In this document: piece by piece, positions 38,267 to 47,339 of the stretch | How positions within the stretch are numbered: the stretch's first letter is position 1 | How the letters are laid out: every line of letters begins with the position of its first letter | Source: Pseudomonas fulva NBRC 16637 = DSM 17717 | Lineage (GTDB): Bacteria > Pseudomonadota > Gammaproteobacteria > Pseudomonadales > Pseudomonadaceae | Assembly: GCF_000730565.1 (NCBI RefSeq) | Contig: NZ_BBIQ01000009.1 | Coordinates: 1-64,000, forward strand | Direction: 5' to 3' | Length of the DNA stretch: 64,000 nt | Notes under the pieces: generated by a model | Seen by the model: only the letters and a program-made list of their open reading frames with translations | Database searches by the model: none | Told to the model about the DNA's origin: nothing | Position numbers and translations under genes: made by a program

Positions 38267-38318
38267 GGCTGCCTTGCAGCCCATCGCCTAACTGCCGGCG
38301 ATGGGCTGCAAGACAGCC
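38267..38318. repeat. Long stem-loop (REP-like) between zapE and the GlxA-type gene
   Basis: 22-base arms with one mismatch around an 8-base loop; core TTGCAGCCCATCGCC and its complement. It fills the 69 bases between two convergent genes and resembles common P. putida intergenic palindromes. It may end transcription of both. Confidence 0.75.
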
Positions 38319-38327
38319 CGATTGCGC

Positions 38328-39332
38328 TCAGGCCTCTTGCATGAACTGCTGGCGATACTGATTCGGTGACAGGTCGGTGTGCTGGCGAAACAGCCGGGCG
38401 AAGAAGCTGGCATCGTCATAGCCCACCTCGTAACTGATGGTCTTGATGCTCTTGCGCGTGCTCGACAACAGCCCCTTGGCCGTCTCGATGCGCAAGCGTT
38501 GCAGGTAATGCAGCGGCTTGTCCCCGGTTGCGCCCTGGAAACGGCGCATGAAATTGCGAATGCTCATGCCGTGGTTGCGGGCTACGTCCTCGAAGCGAAA
38601 CTTGTCGGCGAAATGCTCTTCCAGCCAGTGCTGAATCTGCAGGATGATCAGGTCCTGGTGCAGCTTCTGGCCGCCAAAGCCCATGCGTCCCGGCGTGTAG
38701 TTGCGCTGCACCTCGTACAGGATGTCGCGCGACACGGCCCGCGCCACATTGGCCCCGCAGAAGCGCTCGATCAGGTAGATGTACAGATCGCAGGCTGACG
38801 TGGTGCCGCCAGCGCAGTACAGATTGTCCGCATCGGTCAGGTGTTTGTCCTGGGTCAGGCGTACGTGTGGGAAGCGCTCGGCAAAACTGTCGAAGAAACG
38901 CCAGTACGTGGTCGCTTCCTTGCCGTCGAGCAGGCCTGACTCGGCCAGCCAGAACACGCCGCTGGCCTCTGCACACAGCACGGCGCCCCGCGCATGCTGT
39001 GCCTGCAGCCAGGGCAGCACCTGCGGATAACGTTGCAACAGGTTGTCAAAATCGTCCCAGAACGCCGGAAGGATGATCACATCGGCATCATCCAGGCCGC
39101 CGTCCACCGGCAGCTGCACGTTGCTGAAGCTCTCTACCGGCAACCCGTCAGGGCTGACCAGGTGGATCTCGAACATGGGTTGCAAGCCCAGGCCAAGCTG
39201 CTTGCCGTAGCGCAAGCTGGCCAGGTGAAAGAAGTCCTTGGCCTGCATCAAGGTCGAAGCGAATACCTTGTCAATGGCCAGGATGCTGACGCGCCGCAAC
39301 GACGCGGAGGGTTGGGTAAACATCATTGTCAT
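38328..39332 (-). CDS. GlxA-type AraC-family regulator
   Basis: A 334-residue transcription factor. The N-terminal part is a DJ-1/PfpI (class I amidotransferase-like) domain (VSILAIDKV, VIILPAFW, GAVLCAEASGVFWLAESGLLDG) with a Cys at the usual nucleophile position. The C-terminal part carries two AraC helix-turn-helix units (FRFEDVARNHGMSIRNFMRR; TISYEVGYDDASFFARLFRQ). Members often respond to nitrogenous or quaternary amine compounds. It may be read with the aldo/keto reductase gene behind it, though a stem-loop lies between. Confidence 0.9.
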   Translation of the reverse strand: MTMMFTQPSASLRRVSILAIDKVFASTLMQAKDFFHLASLRYGKQLGLGLQPMFEIHLVSPDGLPVESFSNVQLPVDGGLDDADVIILPAFWDDFDNLLQRYPQVLPWLQAQHARGAVLCAEASGVFWLAESGLLDGKEATTYWRFFDSFAERFPHVRLTQDKHLTDADNLYCAGGTTSACDLYIYLIERFCGANVARAVSRDILYEVQRNYTPGRMGFGGQKLHQDLIILQIQHWLEEHFADKFRFEDVARNHGMSIRNFMRRFQGATGDKPLHYLQRLRIETAKGLLSSTRKSIKTISYEVGYDDASFFARLFRQHTDLSPNQYRQQFMQEA

Positions 39333-39410
39333 TGTTCTTATAGGATGGAGTGGTCAATCACTGGCTGGATCGTCTTATTTTTTACGGGTCATGTCTAGCC
39401 TGGTAGACAG

Positions 39411-39450
39411 CGCCGCCCGCTTCGCGGGTAAACCCGAGAAGCAAGCGGCG
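39411..39450 (-). repeat. Palindromic stem-loop after the aldo/keto reductase gene
   Basis: Outer arms CGCCGC/GCGGCG and an inner GCTTCGCGGGT-type hairpin make a 40-base imperfect palindrome. The TTCGCGGGTAAACCCG core is the hallmark of P. putida REP units. Likely 3' end of the reductase message. Confidence 0.6.
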
Positions 39451-39462
39451 TTGGGTGCGTGC

Positions 39463-40503
39463 TCAGGGCGCGGGGTTGGGTTGATCCTGGTGGATGGCCT
39501 CGATGGCTGCCAGCAGTTCGTCATCGAGGCTGAGTTCGAGGCTGGCCAGGTTGCTGTCCAGTTGCTCGAGGCTGGTGGCACCGATGATGTTACTGGTCAC
39601 GAACGGTTGACGGGTAACGAAGGCCAACGCCATCTGCGCCGGATCGACACCATGTTCCCGGGCCAGCTGTACATAACGCTCGCAAGCGGCCACTGTCTGT
39701 GGGTTGGAATAGCGCGCAAAGCGGCTGAACAGGGTCAGACGCGCCTTCTCCGGGCGGGCGCCGCCGTCGTATTTGCCCGAGAGCATGCCAAAGGCCAGGG
39801 GCGAGTAGGCCAGCAGGCCGCACTGCTCGCGAATGGCGATTTCGGCAAGCCCCACCTCGAAGCTGCGGTTGAGCAGGTTGTAGGGGTTCTGGATGGAGAC
39901 GGCCCGAGGCCAGCCACGGGTTTCGGCCAACTGCAGGAATTTCATGGTGCCCCAGGGGGTTTCGTTGGACAGCCCGATGTGGCGGATCTTGCCCGCGCGC
40001 ACCTGCTCGTCGAGCACCTCCAGGGTTTCTTCCAGTGGGGTGAAATGGTCCTGCGGCAGGTGCTGGTAGCCCAGCTTGCCGAAGAAGTTGGTGCTGCGCT
40101 CAGGCCAGTGCAGCTGGTAGAGATCGATGCGATCGGTCTGCAGGCGCCGCAGGCTCTCTTCCAGTGCCGCGACAATGTGTTGCCGGTTGTGCCTGAGTTG
40201 ACCGTCGCGGATATGGCTGATGCCATTGCCGGGGCCGGCCACCTTGCTCGCCAGTACCCAGTCGTCCCGATCGCCCTGGCGGGCGAACCAGTTGCCGATG
40301 ATGCGCTCGGTGGCGGCATAGGTTTCCGGGCGCGGGGGTACCGGGTACATCTCTGCAGTGTCGATGAAGTTGATGCCTGCGGCCTTGGCCCGGCCAATCT
40401 GTTCGAATGCCTGGGTCTGATCGTTCTGTTCGCCCCAGGTCATGGTGCCCAGACACAGCGCGCTGACTTCGAGGTCGGTGCGACCCAGCTGACGGTAGTC
40501 CAT
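39463..40503 (-). CDS. Aldo/keto reductase (Tas/YghZ-like)
   Basis: NADPH-dependent oxidoreductase, 346 residues, TIM-barrel. MDYRQLGRTDLEVSALCLGTM at the N-terminus, catalytic Asp/Tyr in NFIDTAEMYP, Lys in LASKVAG, and the cofactor block near the C-terminus (FVTRQPFVTSNIIGATSLEQ). Closest to the E. coli Tas subgroup by its YPVPPRPETYAATERIIGNW insert. Substrate unknown. Confidence 0.9.
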   Translation of the reverse strand: MDYRQLGRTDLEVSALCLGTMTWGEQNDQTQAFEQIGRAKAAGINFIDTAEMYPVPPRPETYAATERIIGNWFARQGDRDDWVLASKVAGPGNGISHIRDGQLRHNRQHIVAALEESLRRLQTDRIDLYQLHWPERSTNFFGKLGYQHLPQDHFTPLEETLEVLDEQVRAGKIRHIGLSNETPWGTMKFLQLAETRGWPRAVSIQNPYNLLNRSFEVGLAEIAIREQCGLLAYSPLAFGMLSGKYDGGARPEKARLTLFSRFARYSNPQTVAACERYVQLAREHGVDPAQMALAFVTRQPFVTSNIIGATSLEQLDSNLASLELSLDDELLAAIEAIHQDQPNPAP

Positions 40504-40761
40504 CGGTTGCTTGCTCCTTGGCTATGGTCATTCATCAAAGCAGGTTGATATTTTTCCCGCAATCTGGATAATTCAGCCCCTCTCCGCGTGGCGGAAGTGA
40601 TGCACCATCACGCAGGAAGAACCCCGTCGAACATTGGCGTGCCTGACCCGAGCCCCCAAAAGCGTCAGCGTTCGGCTGCGCGCTTGCCCTTGGCAAGCTG
40701 TGCACTATCCAGTAAGATTCGCCGTCTATTTTTCGCTGGGCGGCCTCTGAGGCTTTAGAGA
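40504..40761 (+). promoter_or_regulatory. Upstream region of rplM-rpsI
   Basis: 258 bases between the divergent reductase gene and rplM, presumably holding both promoters. A short GCCTC/GAGGC hairpin sits just before the rplM ribosome-binding site and could be part of an L13 autoregulatory leader. I do not assign exact promoter elements. Confidence 0.35.
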
Positions 40762-41190
40762 ATGAAAACTTTTACTGCTAAACCGGAAACAGTAAAGCGC
40801 GAGTGGTTCGTAGTCGACGCCGCTGGCCAGACCCTGGGTCGTCTGGCTACCGAAATCGCTAGCCGTCTGCGTGGCAAACACAAGCCAGAATACACCCCTC
40901 ACGTTGATACCGGCGACTACATCGTCGTCATCAACGCCGAGCAGGTTCGTGTGACGGGTGCCAAGTCTTCCGACAAAATGTACTACTCCCACTCCGGTTT
41001 CCCAGGTGGTATCAAGGAAATCAACTTCGAGAAGTTGATCGCCAAGGCCCCTGAGCGTGTTATCGAGACTGCGGTCAAAGGCATGCTGCCGAAGAACCCG
41101 CTGGGTCGCGACATGTACCGTAAGCTGAAAGTGTACGCGGGTGCTGCTCACCCACACACTGCTCAGCAGCCTCAAGAACTGAAGATCTAA
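40762..41190 (+). CDS. rplM: Ribosomal protein L13
   Basis: 142-residue large-subunit protein, needed early in 50S assembly. [20 protein letters not shown] at the N-terminus and [20 protein letters not shown] are the family blocks. Forms the conserved rplM-rpsI pair. Codon use is strongly biased, as for highly expressed genes. Confidence 0.98.
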   Translation: MKTFTAKPETVKREWFVVDAAGQTLGRLATEIASRLRGKHKPEYTPHVDTGDYIVVINAEQVRVTGAKSSDKMYYSHSGFPGGIKEINFEKLIAKAPERVIETAVKGMLPKNPLGRDMYRKLKVYAGAAHPHTAQQPQELKI

Positions 41191-41204
41191 CGGGATAGTT
41201 CATT

Positions 41205-41597
41205 ATGTCGGCGACTCAAAATTACGGCACTGGCCGTCGCAAGACCGCAACCGCTCGCGTATTCCTGCGTCCGGGTACTGGTAACATCTCCATCAACAAC
41301 CGTTCTCTGGACGTGTTCTTCGGTCGCGAAACCGCTCGCATGGTTGTTCGCCAGCCACTCGAGCTGACCGAAAGCGTTGAGAAATTCGACATCTACGTCA
41401 CCGTTTCCGGTGGTGGTGTCAGCGGTCAGGCCGGTGCGATCCGTCACGGTATCACCCGCGCTCTGATGGAATACGACGAAACCCTGCGTGGCGCACTGCG
41501 TCGTGCTGGCTACGTCACCCGCGACGCTCGTGAAGTCGAGCGTAAGAAAGTGGGTCTGCGTAAAGCGCGTAAGCGTCCTCAGTACTCCAAGCGTTAA
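41205..41597 (+). CDS. rpsI: Ribosomal protein S9
   Basis: 130-residue small-subunit protein. [18 protein letters not shown] at the start, and the C-terminal [11 protein letters not shown] tail that reaches the P-site tRNA. Fourteen bases after rplM; a strong terminator follows. Confidence 0.98.
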   Translation: MSATQNYGTGRRKTATARVFLRPGTGNISINNRSLDVFFGRETARMVVRQPLELTESVEKFDIYVTVSGGGVSGQAGAIRHGITRALMEYDETLRGALRRAGYVTRDAREVERKKVGLRKARKRPQYSKR

Positions 41598-41614
41598 TAC
41601 CGCTTCGGCAGTCG

Positions 41615-41650
41615 AAAAAAGCCCGGTTCCTTGGAACCGGGCTTTTTTTT
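41615..41650. terminator. Intrinsic terminator of rplM-rpsI
   Basis: GCCCGGTTCC / GGAACCGGGC stem with a 2-base apical spacer (effectively a 4-base loop), flanked by six A and eight T. A textbook terminator, 17 bases after rpsI. Confidence 0.95.
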
Positions 41651-41858
41651 GCCTTGAATAATTCACCCGCTCGGCGGTGAGCGTCTTTCCCATAGACGTA
41701 GATCAAGCAAAGCGTGGGTAGTGGCCGTGCAGCCCGGTAATCACCTTGTCAGTGTGTGGTTTTGTTACTTACCATGGCGACCAATTTTTAGCGCCACTGA
41801 CACAACCTAGGTACGAGCCTGGTTCAACAGGCCAAGCAAGCTGATGGGAGAGGACTGA

Positions 41859-42452
41859 ATGAGCAATGACGGCGTCAACGCAGGCCGGCGCCGCTTCCTC
41901 GTAGCCGCGACATCCGTGGTCGGGGCAGCGGGAGCAGTGGGGGCTGCGGTACCGTTCGTGGGGTCATGGTTCCCCAGTGCCAAGGCGAAAGCTGCAGGTG
42001 CACCGGTAAAGGTCAACATCGCCAAGGTCGAGCCAGGGCAGCAGATGGTTGCAGAATGGCGAGGGCAGCCTGTATTCATCGTGCGGCGAACGGCTGAGAT
42101 CCTCGGCAATCTCAAGAAAATAACCGGCGAACTGTCAGACCCCGATTCCCAGGCATCGGACCAGCCGACCTACGTCGATCCGCAGGTACGCTCCATCAAG
42201 CCGGAGATCCTCGTGCTGGTTGGTCTGTGCACGCACCTGGGTTGCTCGCCGACGTTCCGCCCTGAAGTGGCCCCTGTCGACCTCGGACCCAAATGGGTCG
42301 GAGGTTATTTCTGCCCCTGCCATGGTTCCCACTACGACATGGCGGGGCGAGTGTACAAGTCGCAGCCGGCACCGCTGAACCTGCCGGTGCCGCCGCATGC
42401 CTACGAGTCCGACGAAATCATCGTCATCGGTATCGACCAGGAGAACGCATGA
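41859..42452 (+). CDS. petA: PetA, Rieske iron-sulfur subunit of cytochrome bc1
   Basis: 2Fe-2S electron carrier that takes electrons from quinol to cytochrome c1. 197 residues. N-terminal Tat-type anchor (GRRRFL then a hydrophobic Ala/Val stretch). Cluster ligands: CTHLGC (Cys 124, His 126) and CPCHGS (Cys 152, His 155). First gene of petABC; the stop overlaps petB. Confidence 0.97.
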   Translation: MSNDGVNAGRRRFLVAATSVVGAAGAVGAAVPFVGSWFPSAKAKAAGAPVKVNIAKVEPGQQMVAEWRGQPVFIVRRTAEILGNLKKITGELSDPDSQASDQPTYVDPQVRSIKPEILVLVGLCTHLGCSPTFRPEVAPVDLGPKWVGGYFCPCHGSHYDMAGRVYKSQPAPLNLPVPPHAYESDEIIVIGIDQENA

Positions 42453-43663
42453 TGAGCAAGTTCATGGACTGGATCGACGCGCGTTTCCCTGCCACCAAGA
42501 TGTGGGAAGACCACCTCAGCAAGTACTACGCGCCCAAGAACTTCAATTTCCTGTACTTCTTCGGCTCTCTGGCCTTGCTGGTGCTGGTCAATCAGATCGT
42601 CACCGGGGTCTGGCTGACGATGAGTTTCACGCCTTCGGCCGAAGAGGCATTCGCCTCGGTCGAATACATCATGCGTGACGTGGAGTACGGCTGGATACTG
42701 CGCTACTTGCATTCGACAGGTGCGTCGGCCTTCTTCATCGTCGTCTACCTCCACATGTTCCGCGGCTTGCTGTATGGCTCCTACCAAAAGCCCCGGGAGC
42801 TGGTATGGCTGTTTGGTATGCTGATCTACCTGGCGCTGATGGCTGAGGCGTTCATGGGCTACCTGCTGCCATGGGGGCAGATGTCGTATTGGGGCGCACA
42901 GGTGATCATCTCCCTGTTCGGGGCCATTCCCGTCATCGGCGATGACATCACCCAGTGGATTCGCGGCGACTACCTGATTTCGGGCATCACGCTCAATCGC
43001 TTCTTCGCCCTGCACGTGGTGGCCTTGCCGATCGTCATTCTGGGCCTGGTGGTGCTGCACATCCTGGCCTTGCACGAAGTCGGCTCGAACAACCCTGACG
43101 GCATCGACATCAAGAAGCACAAGGACGAAAACGGTATCCCGCTGGACGGCATTCCGTTCCACCCGTACTACACCGTCAAGGATATCGTCGGGGTGGTCGT
43201 GTTCCTGTTCGTGTTCTGCGCCGTGGTGTTCTTCTTCCCGGAAATGGGCGGATACTTCCTGGAAAAACCCAACTTCGAACAGGCCAACGCCTTCAAGACC
43301 CCTGAGCACATCGCGCCGGTGTGGTACTTCACGCCGTTCTACGCCATCTTGCGCGCCGTACCGGACAAACTGATGGGCGTGATCGCCATGGGCGCTGCCA
43401 TTGCCGTGCTGTTCGTGCTGCCCTGGCTGGACCGCAGCCCCGTTCGCTCCATGCGCTACAAGGGCTGGATAAGCAAACTCTTCCTGCTGGTGTTCTGCGT
43501 CGCCTTCATCGTCCTCGGCGTGCTGGGGGTACTGGCGCCGACGCCTGGGCGTACCTTGCTGTCGCAGGTGTGCACGTTCCTGTACTTCGCCTACTTCCTG
43601 CTGATGCCGTTCTACACAAGGCTCGAGAAGACCAAACCGGTTCCGGAAAGGGTGACTGGCTGA
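42449..43663 (+). CDS. petB: PetB, cytochrome b subunit of cytochrome bc1
   Basis: Membrane subunit with both b haems and the quinone sites; 404 residues from ATG 42449, or 403 from the next codon, also ATG. YLHSTGASAFF, GQMSYWGAQVI (Qo site) and the PEW-type loop region are typical; haem-ligand His residues occur in YLHST, YLHMF and LHVV/LHILALH segments. AGGAG is close upstream. Overlaps petA (ATGA) and petC. Confidence 0.97.
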   Translation: MMSKFMDWIDARFPATKMWEDHLSKYYAPKNFNFLYFFGSLALLVLVNQIVTGVWLTMSFTPSAEEAFASVEYIMRDVEYGWILRYLHSTGASAFFIVVYLHMFRGLLYGSYQKPRELVWLFGMLIYLALMAEAFMGYLLPWGQMSYWGAQVIISLFGAIPVIGDDITQWIRGDYLISGITLNRFFALHVVALPIVILGLVVLHILALHEVGSNNPDGIDIKKHKDENGIPLDGIPFHPYYTVKDIVGVVVFLFVFCAVVFFFPEMGGYFLEKPNFEQANAFKTPEHIAPVWYFTPFYAILRAVPDKLMGVIAMGAAIAVLFVLPWLDRSPVRSMRYKGWISKLFLLVFCVAFIVLGVLGVLAPTPGRTLLSQVCTFLYFAYFLLMPFYTRLEKTKPVPERVTG

Positions 43664-44442
43664 TGAAAAAGTTGATTGCTGTAATTCTCCTGGCAGTGAT
43701 GCCTGCATTCACCCTTGCTGCAGAGCATGGCGTGGAACTGGACAAGGTCGATATCGACCTGAGCGACAAGGCGGCGATGCAGGACGGTGCGCGCACGTTC
43801 GCCAACTACTGCATGGGTTGCCACAGTGCCAAGTTTCAGCGCTATGAGCGTGTGGCCGATGACCTGGGCATACCCCACGATGTGATGCTTGAGAACCTGG
43901 TGTTCACCGGGGCAAAGATTGGCGACCACATGCAGATTGGCATGAAGCCCAGCGATGCCAAGACCTGGTTCGGTGCCGCGCCGCCCGACCTTACCCTGGT
44001 GGCGCGGGTCAGGGGTGCCGACTGGCTGTACAGCTACCTGCGCAGTTTCTACGAGGACCCATCGCGGCCCTACGGCGTGAACAACAAGGTCTTCCCCAAC
44101 GTCGGCATGCCGAACGTGCTGGTTGGCCTGCAGGGAAACCAGGTGATCGGCTGCAAGCAGGTGCAGACGGTGGTGGATGGCAAAAAACAATTTGACCCAT
44201 TGACCGGCACGCCGTTGACCCATGAAGCCTGCGATCAGCTGACCATTACGCCGAATTCCGGTACCCTGACCACCGAGCAGTTCGACGAGAAGGTCAAGAA
44301 CCTGGTGACCTTCCTGGCCTATTCGGCCAACCCGGTCAAACTGGAAAGTCAGCGCATTGGTACTTACGTATTGCTGTACCTGGCTTTCTTCTTCGTATTC
44401 GCCTATTTGCTCAAGCGTGAATACTGGAAGGACGTGCACTGA
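43663..44442 (+). CDS. petC: PetC, cytochrome c1
   Basis: Haem c subunit that passes electrons to soluble cytochrome c. 259 residues, start ATG overlapping the petB stop by one base. Signal peptide ending near TLAAE, haem motif CMGCH (Cys 50, Cys 53, His 54), axial Met in the NVGMPNVL region, and a C-terminal membrane anchor (YVLLYLAFFFVFAYLL) with RE-YW tail. Confidence 0.97.
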   Translation: MKKLIAVILLAVMPAFTLAAEHGVELDKVDIDLSDKAAMQDGARTFANYCMGCHSAKFQRYERVADDLGIPHDVMLENLVFTGAKIGDHMQIGMKPSDAKTWFGAAPPDLTLVARVRGADWLYSYLRSFYEDPSRPYGVNNKVFPNVGMPNVLVGLQGNQVIGCKQVQTVVDGKKQFDPLTGTPLTHEACDQLTITPNSGTLTTEQFDEKVKNLVTFLAYSANPVKLESQRIGTYVLLYLAFFFVFAYLLKREYWKDVH

Positions 44443-44466
44443 TCACGCAGTAACCTCTGGTTGTTG

Positions 44467-44516
44467 AACGCGCCTGTGGCGCACTGGCAGTTATGCCAGT
44501 GCGCCACAGGCGCGTT
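44467..44516. terminator. Very strong stem-loop after petABC
   Basis: A perfect 23-base stem with a GTTA loop, followed by TTCATTT. It lies 24 bases after petC and 45 before sspA. The arms contain GCGCCTGTGGCGCACTGGC. Its length is unusual for a terminator; it may also stabilise the pet message. Confidence 0.8.
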
Positions 44517-44560
44517 TTCATTTACAGTTTTTACAAGCATCCCTCGAGAGGAGGCGCTAC

Positions 44561-45184
44561 ATGGGCGTAACCAATGGGTTAGCCTGCTATTCCGACCCTG
44601 CCGATCAATACTCGCATCGGGTTCGCCTTGTGTTGGCCGAAAAGGCCGTTGACGCGCACATCATCGACGTCGATACCGGCAAGATCCCGCCGCGGCTCGC
44701 CGAACTGAACCCGTATGGCAGCGTGCCGACCTTGGTGGATCGGGATTTGGTTCTGTACGAGTCGACCGTGATCATGGAATACCTGGAGGAGCGCTATCCG
44801 CACCCTCCGCTGATGCCGGTCTATCCGGTCGGGCGTGGCAATAGCCGGTTGCTGATGCACCGTATCCAGCGAGACTGGTGCAGCCTGGCCGATCAGATTC
44901 TCGACCCACGCACCAGTGAGGCTGCCCGTGCAGAGGCTCGCAAGGCACTGCGCGAAAGCCTGACCGGTGTCTCGCCGCTGTTTGCCGAGTTCGCCTGTTT
45001 CATGAGCGATGAGCAAAGCCTGGTCGATTGCTGTCTACTGCCCATACTCTGGCGTCTGCCGATGATGGGTATCGAATTGCCGCGGCAAGCCAAGCCGCTG
45101 CTGGATTACATGGAGCGACAGTTCGCCCGGGAATCATTCCAGGCAAGCCTGTCGTCCGTTGAACGCGAAATGCGCACGCTTTGA
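44561..45184 (+). CDS. sspA: SspA, stringent starvation protein A
   Basis: Glutathione-S-transferase-fold RNA polymerase-associated protein that acts in stationary phase. 207 residues, ATG after GAGGAGG. N-terminal GST thioredoxin-like part ([33 protein letters not shown]) without catalytic GST residues, C-terminal helical part with [10 protein letters not shown]. Followed by sspB. Confidence 0.95.
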   Translation: MGVTNGLACYSDPADQYSHRVRLVLAEKAVDAHIIDVDTGKIPPRLAELNPYGSVPTLVDRDLVLYESTVIMEYLEERYPHPPLMPVYPVGRGNSRLLMHRIQRDWCSLADQILDPRTSEAARAEARKALRESLTGVSPLFAEFACFMSDEQSLVDCCLLPILWRLPMMGIELPRQAKPLLDYMERQFARESFQASLSSVEREMRTL

Positions 45185-45194
45185 GGAGCTGTTG

Positions 45195-45626
45195 ATGAAC
45201 TCCAGTCGCCCCTATCTGGTTCGAGCACTGTACGAGTGGATCGTCGACAACGATTGCACACCCCATATGTTGGTCAATGCCGAGTACCCGAAAGTACAGG
45301 TGCCGGACGGTTTCGCCAGTGATGGCCAGATCGTCCTGAATGTGTCGCCAAGCGCTGTGCGCAGTTTGCACATGGACAATGACGCCGTCAGCTTCGAAGG
45401 CCGTTTTGGCGGTGTGCCCCATTCATTGTTCGTGCCCATTGGCGCGGTGCTGGGTATCTATGCCCGCGAGAATGGACAGGGCATGGTCTTCGAGTTGGAG
45501 TCTTCGATGATGGAGGACGACGAGATCGAGGACGATCAGGAGCAGCCTGATGATGATGGGCCGCCAGAAGGCGGCGGGCAGCCTCCGCGCCCAAGCGGGC
45601 GGCCAAGTTTGAAAGTGGTGAAATAA
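45195..45626 (+). CDS. sspB: SspB, ClpXP adaptor
   Basis: Delivers ssrA-tagged proteins to ClpXP. 143 residues, ATG 45195 after GAGG. Folded SsrA-binding domain (YLVRALYEWIVDNDCTPHML, SFEGRFGGVP), an acidic flexible linker (EDDEIEDDQEQPDDD), and the C-terminal ClpX-binding motif RPSLKVVK. All parts needed are present. Confidence 0.96.
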   Translation: MNSSRPYLVRALYEWIVDNDCTPHMLVNAEYPKVQVPDGFASDGQIVLNVSPSAVRSLHMDNDAVSFEGRFGGVPHSLFVPIGAVLGIYARENGQGMVFELESSMMEDDEIEDDQEQPDDDGPPEGGGQPPRPSGRPSLKVVK

Positions 45627-45656
45627 AAAAAGGCGATCCGCAAGGATCGCCTTTTT
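45627..45656. terminator. Intrinsic terminator of sspAB
   Basis: GGCGATCC / GGATCGCC stem with GCAA tetraloop, flanked by A-run and T-run, so it can work for both strands. It overlaps the end of sspB by a few bases downstream of the stop. Confidence 0.93.
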
Positions 45657-45712
45657 AGCCTGGGCAATAGACGAGGTGCGCGCTGGTCCGCGCTGCCTGC
45701 GGGCTCACGTGT

Positions 45713-46890
<1,178 letters not shown>

Positions 46891-46967
46891 TTAAATGGGG
46901 CGGAGGCCGGCGCGGCACGCGACGGTAATCAGCCCGCGAAACATAGAGCAAAAAGAACGGAGTGGGT

Positions 46968-47339
46968 TCAGCATTCGAAGGCGTTTTTCAACCATTCGAG
47001 CGGCTTGCCAGCATGATGGCTGCCTTGCAGGGCAACCACGTCGAAGCGGCAAGGACAGTTGCCCCATTGAGGCTTCTGATGCAGGAACAGGCTGGCGGCA
47101 AGCACCAGCCGCTTCTGCTTGCGCTGATCGATACTGCCGAGGGCGCCACCGAAGCGTGCGTGCAACCGATAGCGGACTTCGACGAATACTACTGTATCGG
47201 CGTCGAGCATGACCAGATCAAGCTCGCCTCCTTTGCATCGCCAGTTGCGGGCAATCAGCTTGAGGCCATGCCCTTGAAGGTACTCAAGGGCCTGGTTTTC
47301 CGCCGCTTGCCCGGCATGGCTTGGCGAGGCAGGGGGCAT
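46968..47339 (-). CDS. yraN: YraN (UPF0102), nuclease-fold protein
   Basis: A 123-residue protein with the endonuclease-like core GGELDLVMLD and VVFVEVRYR, i.e. the E-x-D...E-x-R/K pattern of restriction-like nucleases. I start it at ATG 47339, overlapping the lpoA stop by one base; a longer frame would run into lpoA. Function unproven. Confidence 0.9.
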   Translation of the reverse strand: MPPASPSHAGQAAENQALEYLQGHGLKLIARNWRCKGGELDLVMLDADTVVFVEVRYRLHARFGGALGSIDQRKQKRLVLAASLFLHQKPQWGNCPCRFDVVALQGSHHAGKPLEWLKNAFEC

